Part shown: positions 1 through 6,325 of the stretch, piece by piece | How positions within the stretch are numbered: the first letter of the stretch is position 1 | How the letters are laid out: each line of letters starts with the position of its first letter | Virus record (IMG/VR): IMGVR_UViG_3300042483_000198 | Coordinates: 1-39,023 of that record | Length of the DNA: 39,023 nucleotides | Reading direction: 5' to 3' (one strand) | DNA from: a virus | Program-made: the position numbers and the translations under genes | Notes under the pieces: model-generated | What the model saw: the letters and a program-made list of their open reading frames with translations, nothing else | What the model was told of the DNA's origin: nothing | Databases searched by the model: none

Positions 1-235
1 GTAGAAGTTCAGCAAACTCCCAAGCCCGAAGGTCTTGTCTTTCGTGGCGTTCATCAAGGTCGATGATAGTCAAATCAATGGCCTTGGTCAGCCGCTCGAC
101 CTCGGCCTTGAGGCGGGCGTTCTCGGCCTCTGCTTCCATCAACTTACAGCCAAGGTCTATGTTCTCCTGCTTGAGTCGCTCATACTTGGACTGAGGGACT
201 TCACCAAAGGATGACTCTTGTGATGGGTGTGCCAT
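1..235 (-). CDS. coiled-coil protein, 3' end cut by window edge
   Basis: Partial gene; 78 codons are visible and it runs off the left edge. The start ATG overlaps the stop of the upstream gene as TAATG. After a polar N-terminus (MAHPSQESSFGE) the protein is a charged helix with heptad character and the segment AENARLKAEVERL at about residues 37-49, typical of a coiled coil. Bases 96-127 are identical over 32 bp to 38898-38929 in another cut coiled-coil gene at the right edge, so the two are probably tandem paralogues. No function can be assigned. Confidence 0.7.
   Translation of the reverse strand, partial: MAHPSQESSFGEVPQSKYERLKQENIDLGCKLMEAEAENARLKAEVERLTKAIDLTIIDLDERHERQDLRAWEFAELL
96..127. 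repeat. 32-bp direct repeat, copy 1
   Basis: Identical to 38898-38929 (begins TCGACCTCGGCC, ends GTTCTCGGC). Both copies encode the coiled-coil segment AENARLKAEVE on the minus strand. Confidence 0.9.
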
Positions 236-480
236 TACATTCGGACGGACTCCCAGTCCTTGAGGATGCGACCTACCTGCTCTTTGACGTTGTCGTTGTT
301 AGTCTCTCCGCAGTAACGTCGTAGCCAATTAGCCATCATATCAGCCCTGCATGCTATTTCGTCTAGCGTGTGACGCAGGTGTATGTTGTGCTGATTGACC
401 TTGAGGATTACCTCCTCTAGTGACTTGGTGTATTCGTCATTCGATGCGAATGGACGTTCTGATTCGGGTTCGTTGCTCAT
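235..480 (-). CDS. hypothetical protein, 81 aa
   Basis: Small mostly helical protein. Its start overlaps the end of the DnaC-like gene by four bases (ATGA) and its stop overlaps the next start (TAATG), so it is translationally coupled on both sides. No signal peptide or membrane segment is visible. The first 15 residues are polar, followed by two helix-like stretches (SLEEVILKVNQHNIHLRHTL and a C-terminal KEQVGRILKDW). I do not recognise the family. Its position suggests a replication-module accessory protein, which is inference only. Confidence 0.7.
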   Translation of the reverse strand: MSNEPESERPFASNDEYTKSLEEVILKVNQHNIHLRHTLDEIACRADMMANWLRRYCGETNNDNVKEQVGRILKDWESVRM

Positions 481-1208
481 ATGGATGCGATGGTGTAAAA
501 TTCTCGTAGTCGGGCTACTATGGCCTCGCCTAAGGTACGGTCATTGAACCGTGATGCTATCTCTGTTCCTGTATGCTGGGTCGTTATGATGGTCGTACGC
601 TTGTAGGATACACGTGTGTCGATGACGGCAAAGATGTCTGATGCTACCCGCTTAGTTAGCATCTCCTTGCCTATGTCATCTAGGACTAAGTACGGCACCT
701 TGCACATGCGACTTATGTTCTTGGAGTGACTCCCGCTGGTTATGCCTTCCTCGATGGCACGTTCGAAGTCGAACATCGTCATAAACTCGACCTCTAGTCC
801 GTTGTCTAATGCTAGCCTCTCTGCGATGTAGGCCGCAGTGCGTGACTTGCCAGAACGCGACTTGCCTGTGATGAGGAGGGAGTGCTTTCGTGAATCCTGC
901 AACGGAGTCCAAGTAGAGGCAAAGACCTTAGCGTCGTCGTTGAGTTTCTCGTATGCCGTGTCTCGGTAGATGGGAGGGATACGCTCCACGCAGGATTCAA
1001 TCTTGGCAGTCTGATTCGCCCTACGCTCATCGTTCATAGCACGTCTGAACTTGGCATCGTTCTTGGACAGGCACTCGGATGAGGAACAGCACTCGGGTGC
1101 AGGAAAGTAGAACGGATTGCCGATGCCCATATCTACGAGGAGTCCGATTGTAGCTACTCCGCAGAAGACGCAGTTTCCTTTGGGTGGATTACCAGATGGG
1201 TTTGTCAT
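477..1208 (-). CDS. DnaC-like helicase loader (AAA+ ATPase)
   Basis: 243 aa, usual size for DnaC/IstB-type AAA+ loaders, which deliver the replicative helicase to an origin. Residues 13-46 hold CxxC (C13, C16) and a later Cys cluster (C40, C41, C46), a possible zinc site. The ATPase core has Walker A GKSRSGKS at 115-122, Walker B YLVLDDIG at 173-180 and a sensor-1-like TTIITTQH at 205-212, with a basic C-terminal part (SRFNDRTLGE, VARLREF) that could carry the arginine finger. It lies downstream of a winged-helix initiator-like gene and overlaps it by about 20 bases, the same logic as lambda O/P. No DnaB or polymerase gene was seen, so it probably recruits the host helicase. Confidence 0.88.
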   Translation of the reverse strand: MTNPSGNPPKGNCVFCGVATIGLLVDMGIGNPFYFPAPECCSSSECLSKNDAKFRRAMNDERRANQTAKIESCVERIPPIYRDTAYEKLNDDAKVFASTWTPLQDSRKHSLLITGKSRSGKSRTAAYIAERLALDNGLEVEFMTMFDFERAIEEGITSGSHSKNISRMCKVPYLVLDDIGKEMLTKRVASDIFAVIDTRVSYKRTTIITTQHTGTEIASRFNDRTLGEAIVARLREFYTIASI

Positions 1209-1662
1209 GGCTGGAGCGTGGAGGCTTAGGCTGGGAGGGCAAGCACTTTGTCCTACATTGTCTAACCTTCTCCTTACTAGACTTAGAGAGAGGATTAGAA
1301 GAAGTATTATTAAGTGTTACTCTTTGCTGGGCATTTTGTCTACCCCCTCTGGACATTTTGTCTAGGAGGGTACGGTCAGCGACTCGGAGCACGTTGGTCT
1401 GATGCTGACGCTCCTGCTTGGTGATGTACTTTAACTCGGCTAGATGGTCTACGGAGCGTTGGACGGACTTAGTCGAAACATCGGCTATGAGTGCTATGTA
1501 CTTGGATGATGCGAAGCAGGCTCCGTCAAATCCACCCAAGGCAGAAACGATGGCATAGACTATGCGGTCGGAGGTCTTTAACCTACGGTCACGCAGTAGT
1601 TCGATGGGTATCCAGAGTCCGTGCCAGCCTTTGTGATGCTCAACGACGGATTCGGAGGGCAT
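1189..1662 (-). CDS. winged-helix replication initiator-like protein
   Basis: 157 aa from the ATG at 1660-1662. An upstream in-frame ATG at 1720-1722 would add 20 residues and overlap the previous gene by 83 bases, so the internal start is preferred. Residues about 33-82 form a winged helix of the HTH_36 type (recognition helix near STKSVQRSVDHLAELKYI). The C-terminal third (from about residue 100) is polar, basic and low in complexity, as in phage O/DnaD-like initiators whose tail contacts the helicase loader. Placement directly before the DnaC-like gene supports an origin-binding role; a plain transcription regulator is the alternative. Confidence 0.75.
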   Translation of the reverse strand: MPSESVVEHHKGWHGLWIPIELLRDRRLKTSDRIVYAIVSALGGFDGACFASSKYIALIADVSTKSVQRSVDHLAELKYITKQERQHQTNVLRVADRTLLDKMSRGGRQNAQQRVTLNNTSSNPLSKSSKEKVRQCRTKCLPSQPKPPRSSHDKPIW

Positions 1663-1831
1663 CAGGGATTTCCTTCTTCGACATCTGGTTGAGTCCTGCT
1701 CTGACTGCCCATCGCATCGCATCTGACATAGAGACGCTATACTGCTTGGCTATTCGATTGACCTCAGCGAATTCGTCACCTCCGAGTCGGATAGTGATAT
1801 GACGCTTGTTGTGTTGTTCGGTTGTTTTCAT
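1640..1831 (-). CDS. ribbon-helix-helix DNA-binding protein
   Basis: 63 aa. The N-terminus has a basic region followed by strand-like HITIRL (11-16), then helix DEFAEVNRIAKQYSV (19-33), turn, and helix MSDAMRWAVRAGLNQM (35-50), the pattern of Arc/MetJ/CopG folds that bind DNA as dimers. The start overlaps the end of the RusA-like gene by four bases and the stop lies within the next gene. Likely a small transcription regulator. The short palindrome TTGTA-N-TACAA in two plus-strand promoters is a possible operator for some phage repressor, but nothing links the two directly. Confidence 0.75.
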   Translation of the reverse strand: MKTTEQHNKRHITIRLGGDEFAEVNRIAKQYSVSMSDAMRWAVRAGLNQMSKKEIPDALRIRR

Positions 1832-2337
1832 GGGATAAAAGGTGGAGTGAGTGTTCGGATGACGATATCGATAGAGGGACGGGCATCCCCAGCCTTATGG
1901 ATTGTCTCACGTTTGCAAAGGATAAGTTGTGCAATCTTGCAGTCATCCCAGATGAAGTTGGTGCTGGTTAGTGCGTCGAGGATTACCTTAGCGTGGTTAT
2001 CCAAATCGGGCTTGGTTATCTTCCATCGGTATGACTCCTTTACTCGCATAGGAGCAGGGAAGGTAGAGGTTATCTCTACGCATATAGCCTTGTCCTCGGA
2101 TGGCGTAACCCATCGGGAATGAGTCTTGGTGCATCGCAGTAAGGTCTCAAACGACTTCCTCCATCGGACTAATACGCTATTGGACATCTTGCCTACGAAT
2201 GGCGATCCGTTCTTCCTCCTCAAGATAGTAACTGAGGATTGGTGAGTAGCCCTAGGAGGTTCTATGAATAGCCGATACGCATAGACTCCCTCTACGTCAT
2301 GCAATCGCATGTACGCTTGGTTGTAAGCGTTATCCAT
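1828..2337 (-). CDS. rusA-like: RusA-family Holliday junction resolvase
   Basis: 169 aa from the ATG at 2335-2337, chosen over an upstream start because it gives the 8-base ATGGATAA overlap used repeatedly in this genome. RusA enzymes are dimeric Mg-dependent endonucleases that cut four-way DNA junctions. The family signature is present: KPDLDN at 109-114, Lys117, Asp121 in ILDAL, the DD pair at 131-132 in IWDD, and Lys142. These match the Asp/Lys active-site pattern of RusA. It sits in the replication operon and would resolve recombination or replication intermediates made by the Rad52-like and RecE-like proteins at the other end of the window. Confidence 0.88.
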   Translation of the reverse strand: MDNAYNQAYMRLHDVEGVYAYRLFIEPPRATHQSSVTILRRKNGSPFVGKMSNSVLVRWRKSFETLLRCTKTHSRWVTPSEDKAICVEITSTFPAPMRVKESYRWKITKPDLDNHAKVILDALTSTNFIWDDCKIAQLILCKRETIHKAGDARPSIDIVIRTLTPPFIP

Positions 2338-2611
2338 TGTTCTCCAACTCCTGCTGGATTTCACGGTCACGGTAGGTGTAGTGGAGTGCGTTCTCAGCCA
2401 AGCGGATGGTCGAGTCGTCAATACGCATAAGCGTGATGACTAACTCCCTACCGCTGGCATACGCTAGGTGTTCTAGGACTAACTTGGTTTCCTCTGGAGT
2501 GGGATGCTTGGTAATCATACGCCTCATCGTGGGCAGGCCTAGCCTACGGTCAAGCACATTGTCGCACATAGGAATCCGCCTAGTAGGGTGTGCCTTCTTA
2601 TATAGCCCCAT
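2330..2611 (-). CDS. hypothetical protein, 93 aa, first gene of the leftward operon
   Basis: First leftward gene next to the divergent control region. The start could be the ATG at 2611 or the internal ATG 14 codons later (MCDNVLDRR). The protein is helical and charged, with no recognised motif; the N-terminal 30 residues are Arg-rich. The longer start lies only about nine bases from a candidate minus-strand -10 sequence (2627-2632), so the transcript leader would be very short. Function unknown. Confidence 0.65.
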   Translation of the reverse strand: MGLYKKAHPTRRIPMCDNVLDRRLGLPTMRRMITKHPTPEETKLVLEHLAYASGRELVITLMRIDDSTIRLAENALHYTYRDREIQQELENNG

Positions 2612-2626
2612 TCTATTGGGCTAAGG

Positions 2627-2654
2627 GTTGTATAAAACGCCGGTAGATTTGTAA
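2627..2654 (-). promoter_or_regulatory. candidate leftward promoter / shared control element
   Basis: On the minus strand TTACAA (2649-2654) and TACAAC (2627-2632) are 16 bases apart, a plausible sigma70 promoter for the replication operon. The sequence TTACAAAnCTACC-N6-TTATACAA also occurs, with the same spacing, on the plus strand at 5893-5920 just before another promoter, so it may instead be a regulator binding site. Confidence 0.5.
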
Positions 2655-2673
2655 CGCTGGGGTGAGATAGTTA

Positions 2674-2702
2674 TTGCAATGTGTAGCACGTTGTAGTACA
2701 AT
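2674..2702 (+). promoter_or_regulatory. strong sigma70-like promoter P1
   Basis: TTGCAA at 2674-2679, 17-base spacer, TACAAT at 2697-2702. The spacer end and -10 contain the near-palindrome TTGTA-G-TACAA. The downstream leader shares GGGGTC, CGACACCAACCCA with that of promoter P2 at 5928. It drives the first plus-strand genes from 2745. Confidence 0.8.
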
Positions 2703-2744
2703 TGGGGGTCGGCAACGACACCAACCCACAAACCAAACAACACC

Positions 2745-3092
2745 ATGACCGCCATCACCACCACCACCACCATCAACACGATGAACCTCGGATACGCTCT
2801 GAGGGTCATCACCCGAGCGGGACTCCCGACCACCTTCTCCAAGAAGCGGAAGTCCAAGAAGGTCGAGTCGCTGGACTCCATCAAGGTCCACCTCGACCAG
2901 CACCTGCTCGGATTCGCCAATGGCAACTTCAAGATGAGCGACGAACTCAAGGAGGCCATCAAGTCCTTCCTCCAGTTCAAGGTCGACCTCGCCACCGCCA
3001 ACCTCGAGTCCGCTCGCACCAAGAAGGGTACCCGCAAGTACGAGAAGCGAGTCAACCGCTACAAGTCCCTCCTCACCATCGTCTCCCTCTAA
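2745..3092 (+). CDS. hypothetical early protein, 115 aa, basic
   Basis: First plus-strand gene behind promoter P1. The ATG is preceded by an A/C-rich leader (ACAAACCAAACAACACC) with no Shine-Dalgarno sequence. The N-terminus is Thr-rich; from residue 30 the protein is basic (KKRKSKK) and helical, ending in a Lys/Arg-rich helix. The charge pattern fits a nucleic-acid-binding or host-directed early protein, but no family is recognised. A longer overlapping frame (2702-3424) is rejected in favour of this gene and the next. Confidence 0.7.
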   Translation: MTAITTTTTINTMNLGYALRVITRAGLPTTFSKKRKSKKVESLDSIKVHLDQHLLGFANGNFKMSDELKEAIKSFLQFKVDLATANLESARTKKGTRKYEKRVNRYKSLLTIVSL

Positions 3093-3118
3093 TCCACCAC
3101 CAACCCAGCATCACAACC

Positions 3119-3424
3119 ATGGCTATCATGACGAACAAAGAAATCATCACCACGACCTTCGCACTCAAGGAGATTGGCATCTCCGAGGTCTGTACGACCA
3201 TCACGCCCAAAGGAGCGGTGATGATTTACCAAGTCCACCTCAAGGACGTCAACGCTCACTGTATGGGCAATCACCCTATCATGCAGTGGCTCTATCAGAC
3301 TGGTAAGATTAAGCAGAACCCCGATTGCAATCCCAGCGTCTGGTACAACATCGAGATGACTCCCGAGGAGTTCCGTACGGCTCATCACATCACCGTCACC
3401 GACCCCTACTACAAGAAGAACTAA
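3119..3424 (+). CDS. hypothetical protein, 101 aa
   Basis: Starts at ATG 3119 after the A/C-rich leader CACCAACCCAGCATCACAACC, 26 bases behind the previous stop. The protein (MAIMTNKEIITTTFALKEIG) looks like a small mixed alpha/beta fold with no signal peptide or membrane segment. Three cysteines are present but not as a CxxC pair. No family recognised. Confidence 0.7.
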   Translation: MAIMTNKEIITTTFALKEIGISEVCTTITPKGAVMIYQVHLKDVNAHCMGNHPIMQWLYQTGKIKQNPDCNPSVWYNIEMTPEEFRTAHHITVTDPYYKKN

Positions 3425-3425
3425 C

Positions 3426-3518
3426 ATGGAGTTCACTAACGACACGGCACTCTACTGCACCAGCGTAGCCTGCACCATCTTCTTAATCGTCATCCTTATC
3501 CGCAACTTAATCGACTAA
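3426..3518 (+). CDS. 30-residue single-pass membrane micropeptide
   Basis: ATG one base after the preceding stop (TAACATG). The peptide starts MEFTNDTALYCT and then has about 18 hydrophobic residues (SVACTIFLIVILI) ending RNLID, a single predicted transmembrane helix. A second micropeptide of the same layout lies at 6244-6324. Such early membrane peptides in phages are often host-directed or superinfection factors, but that role is inference. It is shorter than usual gene-calling limits. Confidence 0.5.
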   Translation: MEFTNDTALYCTSVACTIFLIVILIRNLID

Positions 3519-3532
3519 GGACTACCAGCACC

Positions 3533-3561
3533 TTGCGATAATCACTACCATCTGCTATTCT
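3533..3561 (+). promoter_or_regulatory. TATTCT-family promoter M1
   Basis: TTGCGA 3533-3538, 17-base spacer, TATTCT 3556-3561 within ATCTGCTATTCTATCCAC, a block repeated at four other sites in this arm. Drives the DNA ligase gene with a leader of roughly 17 bases. Confidence 0.75.
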
Positions 3562-3584
3562 ATCCACCCAACCCACCACACATC

Positions 3585-4466
3585 ATGAAACCAATGTTAT
3601 GCAAGAAGGCTGACCCAGATAGGGTAGCCGCATTCCCCTCCATCTATGTGGAGTACAAACTCGATGGCATCCGTGTCCTCGCTCACGTCGACCTCCCCAA
3701 TAAGAAGGTCTCATTCACCTCCCGAGGTGGCAACGAGTTCCCTTCCATCCAGCACTTAGCCGAGCCTGTGATGGCATTCGCTGAACATCTGTATGGTAGT
3801 GACGCTTGCCTCGTCCTCGATGGCGAGGTCATCAGCGGCTCGTTCAATGACACCGTATCTCAAGTACGCAAGTTGAGGAAGTCCGCTACGGATGCCGTCT
3901 ATCACATCTTCGACCATCTGACCAAGGCCGAGTGGGATGCAGGACGTAGCGAGGACTACCTAGACGTTCGCCGTCATCACCTAGACGAAGCGTTCTATCG
4001 CTATCGTCAGCATGCTACGGTCAAGCACAAGGATAACATCACCGTCACGCACTGCGGTCAGAACGTCACGCAGGATGCTATCGACGAGATGTATGAGCAC
4101 AGCATCAAGGTAGGCTTAGAAGGACTCATCGTCAAGAACGCCAAGTCGCATTACATCTGCAATAAGCGTAGCAACCATTGGCTCAAGATGAAGGCCGAGG
4201 ATACGCTCGACCTGCCCATCATCGCAGTCATCAAGGGAGGAGGTAAGTACGCTCACTGTATGGGAGCCGTGGTAGTCCTCCACAACAACGTGGAAGTCAA
4301 TGTCGGGACTGGATTCGATGACAAGGATAGGGAGGCTATCTGGAATCTGTATGAGTCTAATCCAGAAGACATCATCGGCAGGCTCATCGAAGTCCGCTAT
4401 CAATACGAGACTCCTGCAGGCTCGCTACGCCATCCGTCCTTCTTCCGATTCCGTGACGACAAGTAA
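3585..4466 (+). CDS. ATP-dependent DNA ligase
   Basis: 293 aa, size of minimal phage ligases (T7-type) with an adenylation domain and an OB fold. Seals nicks using ATP. Motif I is KLDG at 25-28 with Lys25 the adenylated residue; motif III region LDGE at 78-81; motif IV EGLIVK at 179-184; motif V WLKMK at 199-203. The C-terminal 80 residues match the OB domain position. It has its own promoter (M1) and a G-poor leader. It lies in the plus-strand arm with small unknown genes rather than with the replication operon. Confident family call; NAD-dependent ligase is excluded by motif set and size. Confidence 0.93.
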   Translation: MKPMLCKKADPDRVAAFPSIYVEYKLDGIRVLAHVDLPNKKVSFTSRGGNEFPSIQHLAEPVMAFAEHLYGSDACLVLDGEVISGSFNDTVSQVRKLRKSATDAVYHIFDHLTKAEWDAGRSEDYLDVRRHHLDEAFYRYRQHATVKHKDNITVTHCGQNVTQDAIDEMYEHSIKVGLEGLIVKNAKSHYICNKRSNHWLKMKAEDTLDLPIIAVIKGGGKYAHCMGAVVVLHNNVEVNVGTGFDDKDREAIWNLYESNPEDIIGRLIEVRYQYETPAGSLRHPSFFRFRDDK

Positions 4467-4470
4467 CTCT

Positions 4471-4674
4471 ATGAACCCAGACACCACTACATTCACGCTC
4501 ACGAAGTCGCAACTAGTAGCCCTATCCAAACTACAGACCCAAGGCTGGATATTGCATTACTGCGACTTTCAGCATCTAGTAGGCGAGAAGGCGGTAGCCG
4601 TACTAGTCGAGGGTTCTCAGACTGGCATCAAGATGTATATGGTAGTCGAACCAGACGGATACACCCACTCCTAA
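4471..4674 (+). CDS. hypothetical protein, 67 aa
   Basis: Begins four bases after the ligase stop (CTCTATG context, no Shine-Dalgarno). Small alpha/beta-looking protein with TKSQLVALSKLQTQGW near residues 11-26 and a strand-rich second half. Same operon as the ligase. No family recognised. Confidence 0.65.
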   Translation: MNPDTTTFTLTKSQLVALSKLQTQGWILHYCDFQHLVGEKAVAVLVEGSQTGIKMYMVVEPDGYTHS

Positions 4675-4678
4675 TCCT

Positions 4679-4855
4679 ATGACCCTACTAGACGCATACG
4701 CTATGGCTATCGGCATGAGGCACCCGACCCGAGTCGAGGATGCTATGGAAGCCATCAGTATCCTTGAGGCTCATCCCGAGTACCTCACTAACGGAGAAGC
4801 CTGCCGAGGCCTAGACAGACTCCGCAATTTCGTGTATCTTCACGAACAAGAATGA
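4679..4855 (+). CDS. hypothetical protein, 58 aa
   Basis: ATG four bases behind the previous stop (TAATCCTATG). Helical protein with two amphipathic helices (RVEDAMEAISILEAHPEYL and CRGLDRLRNFVYLHEQ). Its stop is immediately followed by the nested inverted repeat at 4863-4920, so it is the last gene before that element. Function unknown. Confidence 0.6.
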   Translation: MTLLDAYAMAIGMRHPTRVEDAMEAISILEAHPEYLTNGEACRGLDRLRNFVYLHEQE

Positions 4856-4862
4856 CCACTCT

Positions 4863-4920
4863 GGGTAGCATGCTTAACGTGATGCAAATCACGGTGATTA
4901 TGGGTTGGAGCATGCTACCC
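4863..4920 (+). other. nested inverted repeat / structured element
   Basis: Perfect 12-bp arms (4863-4874 and 4909-4920, GGGTAGCATGCT with its complement) enclose 34 bases. Inside, CGTGATGCAAATCACG (4878-4893) can form a 6-bp hairpin with a GCAA tetraloop, and also reads as GTGA-N6-TCAC, the half-site spacing of CRP/FNR-type operators. A third GTGAT follows at 4894-4898. Each outer arm contains the palindrome AGCATGCT. It lies between two small genes of one operon, so it may be a cis-acting RNA, an operator, or a mobile hairpin. Confidence 0.7.
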
Positions 4921-4941
4921 TTCACTTTCCCTACCACACCT

Positions 4942-5112
4942 ATGAACAATAACGACAAACCAGAACTCACTCCAGAAGAACTACAAGTGCTGGAAGCCAG
5001 CCGCAGGTTACAGGCATTTACTGACCAAGTCATGCGGGAATGCTTCCCTAGCCTCTTCAATCCGAAGAAGGAATTTGATGCACTACCCAATAAGGAGGAA
5101 GGCACCAAATGA
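4942..5112 (+). CDS. hypothetical acidic protein, 56 aa
   Basis: Start at ATG 4942 (MNNNDKPELTPEEL), preceded by the A/C-rich leader TTCCCTACCACACCT. A start at 4852 would extend translation through the inverted repeat and is rejected. The protein is helical and charged. Its stop overlaps the next start (ATGA), and GGAGGAAGG near its end may serve as a Shine-Dalgarno for that gene. Function unknown. Confidence 0.65.
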   Translation: MNNNDKPELTPEELQVLEASRRLQAFTDQVMRECFPSLFNPKKEFDALPNKEEGTK

Positions 5113-5267
5113 GACTCGACCCAGACGATTACGAACCCGAGTCCGAGGATGACCGTATGAGCCGTGAGGACTACGAGTCCGAGCAGAACTTTACAGGTTA
5201 CTATCGTGACATGCCTATCCGTAACGATGAAGGTGAAATCATCGATACAGGAGGCTGGGGAGTCTGA
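5109..5267 (+). CDS. hypothetical highly acidic protein, 52 aa
   Basis: Overlaps its neighbours on both sides (ATGA at the start, TGATG at the end), indicating coupling. Rich in Asp/Glu (MRLDPDDYEPESEDDRMSRE), tyrosines and glycines. Small acidic phage proteins of this type can mimic DNA or block host factors, but no motif shows that here. Confidence 0.6.
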   Translation: MRLDPDDYEPESEDDRMSREDYESEQNFTGYYRDMPIRNDEGEIIDTGGWGV

Positions 5268-5731
5268 TGCTGTTCTTCGACTACGGAGAGCATCACCATA
5301 CTAGGTTCGGTATGGCACTCAATACGCTCATCAAGCGTTCTTGGACTGCACAGATATACCACTACCGAGTAGTAGATGCCATCTTCCTAGAACGACTCGA
5401 CCTCACGGTAGCAGAGAAGGCGGTCATCCATATGCGTACTACATCATTCGAAGTCGGTAGCCTCATCTCACCTAGCATGCCATTATGGAAGCGTGACGTT
5501 ATCACTCCCAAGGACTTGTTTACGTCCGCATTGGATATGATGACTACATCAAACGAACTCAGCGAGCGTGACAAGAAACTGCTCACCAAGTCCATCATTG
5601 ATGGTCCGAGTACGGTGACGATAGAGCGAGCAAGGCTACTGCCTTCTGACATCATAGATAAGATAATCCAGTGGAAGATGGTCGGATGCGTAGTTCATAA
5701 GGCTCCTACGACCAAACTAGGGGCTTCCTAG
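5267..5731 (+). CDS. hypothetical protein, 154 aa
   Basis: ATG overlaps the previous stop (TGATG), with AGGAGG about 15 bases upstream. Starts MLFFDYGEHHHTRFG (a His cluster at 9-11) and continues as a mostly helical protein (SLISPSMPLWKRD, ELSERDKKLLTKSI). No recognised domain. It ends the operon; the next 260 bases are non-coding and strongly folded. Confidence 0.65.
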   Translation: MLFFDYGEHHHTRFGMALNTLIKRSWTAQIYHYRVVDAIFLERLDLTVAEKAVIHMRTTSFEVGSLISPSMPLWKRDVITPKDLFTSALDMMTTSNELSERDKKLLTKSIIDGPSTVTIERARLLPSDIIDKIIQWKMVGCVVHKAPTTKLGAS

Positions 5732-5747
5732 TATCCCAACGCTAGCG

Positions 5748-5886
5748 GGGCGTAGGGTCGCTTACGGAGTGGGGTGCGGCTCCCGCCCCTCACCCGCATA
5801 GGCATGGGCACTAGGGGCAGGCTAGCCGCCCTAGTCTATGCCGGTGAACGCTTGTTCACCTGTCCGAGCCTCTGCTAGCAGGGGCT
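5748..5886. other. GC-rich folded intergenic cassette A
   Basis: Non-coding stretch between two operons. It contains nested pairings: GCATAG (5796-5801) with CTATGC (5836-5841), CTAGGGGC (5811-5818) with GCCCTAG (5828-5834), and palindrome GGCTAGCC (5820-5827). Two further hairpins follow, GGTGAAC-GCTT-GTTCACC (5843-5860) and AGCCTCTGC/GCAGGGGCT (5867-5886). It shares GGGCGTAGGGTCG with cassette B (9115) and a 21-base near-repeat (5805-5825, 19 of 21) with 11586-11606. It probably ends transcription, though no long U tract is seen. Confidence 0.65.
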
Positions 5887-5892
5887 AGGCTG

Positions 5893-5920
5893 TTACAAAA
5901 CTACCCTCCAGTTATACAAG
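5893..5920 (+). promoter_or_regulatory. control element matching the 2627-2654 site
   Basis: TTACAAAACTACC followed by TTATACAAG, TTACAA to TACAAG spacing 16 bases. Same arrangement as the minus-strand element at 2627-2654. Lies eight bases upstream of promoter P2, so it may be a second promoter or an activator/repressor site. Confidence 0.45.
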
Positions 5921-5927
5921 ATGCCCG

Positions 5928-5956
5928 TTGCGATGTGTGCTACGTTGTACTACAAT
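5928..5956 (+). promoter_or_regulatory. strong sigma70-like promoter P2
   Basis: TTGCGA 5928-5933, 17-base spacer, TACAAT 5951-5956, with palindrome TTGTA-C-TACAA over the -10. The leader shares sequence with that of P1. Drives genes from 5994. Confidence 0.8.
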
Positions 5957-5993
5957 TAGGGGTCAACCACGACACCAACCCAACACACCAAGT

Positions 5994-6239
5994 ATGAAAA
6001 CCAAGACCATCAAGAACTCACTCGATAAGACCATCCTTCGGCTCATCGCCATGAATGGTATTACGAATGTCAACGACCTCATCCCCGCAGTCCGAGAAGA
6101 CGGACTGGAGCACACCCAAGGCTATTGGGGTGACACCATCATCAAGATGGCCATCAGCCGACTCATCTGCCTCGGCTACATCGAAGCGACTGCCAGCCAC
6201 GCTGACACGCTGAAGGTCAACGCAACCGTCACCCTCTAA
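5994..6239 (+). CDS. small winged-helix-like protein, 81 aa
   Basis: First gene behind P2, with a G-free leader ACACCAACCCAACACACCAA just before AGTATG. The pattern LDKTILRLIAMNGITNVNDLIPAV (9-32) followed by GDTIIKMAISRLICLGYIEA (46-65) resembles a winged helix (helix, turn, recognition helix, wing). It may therefore be an early transcription regulator. No named family recognised, and the fold call is from pattern only. Confidence 0.6.
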   Translation: MKTKTIKNSLDKTILRLIAMNGITNVNDLIPAVREDGLEHTQGYWGDTIIKMAISRLICLGYIEATASHADTLKVNATVTL

Positions 6240-6243
6240 TCCG

Positions 6244-6324
6244 ATGACCGACCTCATCCAATCCATCCTCAGCACCATCATCCTATTCAGCACCATCCTC
6301 ACCATCATCTACCAGACCCGATAA
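6244..6324 (+). CDS. 26-residue single-pass membrane micropeptide
   Basis: ATG four bases after the previous stop; its own stop is one base before the next ATG (TAACATG). MTDLIQ is followed by an Ile/Leu/Thr/Ser-rich hydrophobic stretch (SILSTIILFSTILTIIY) and ends QTR. One predicted transmembrane helix. Parallel in layout to the peptide at 3426-3518: both follow the first gene or genes of a P-promoter operon. Function unknown. Confidence 0.5.
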   Translation: MTDLIQSILSTIILFSTILTIIYQTR

Positions 6325-6325
6325 C

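Noticed and set aside
1189-1722. Longer start for the winged-helix gene
   Set aside because: An 83-base overlap with the ribbon-helix-helix gene is out of character; the internal ATG at 1662 is preferred, though not proven.
2702-3424. 240-residue plus-strand frame with a His-rich N-terminus
   Set aside because: Its 5' part overlaps the gene at 2745 in another frame and begins within promoter P1; only the 3' part from ATG 3119 fits as a gene.
4852-4941. N-terminal extension of the 4942 gene
   Set aside because: It would translate the nested inverted repeat, and the A/C-rich leader before 4942 fits the genome's start style.
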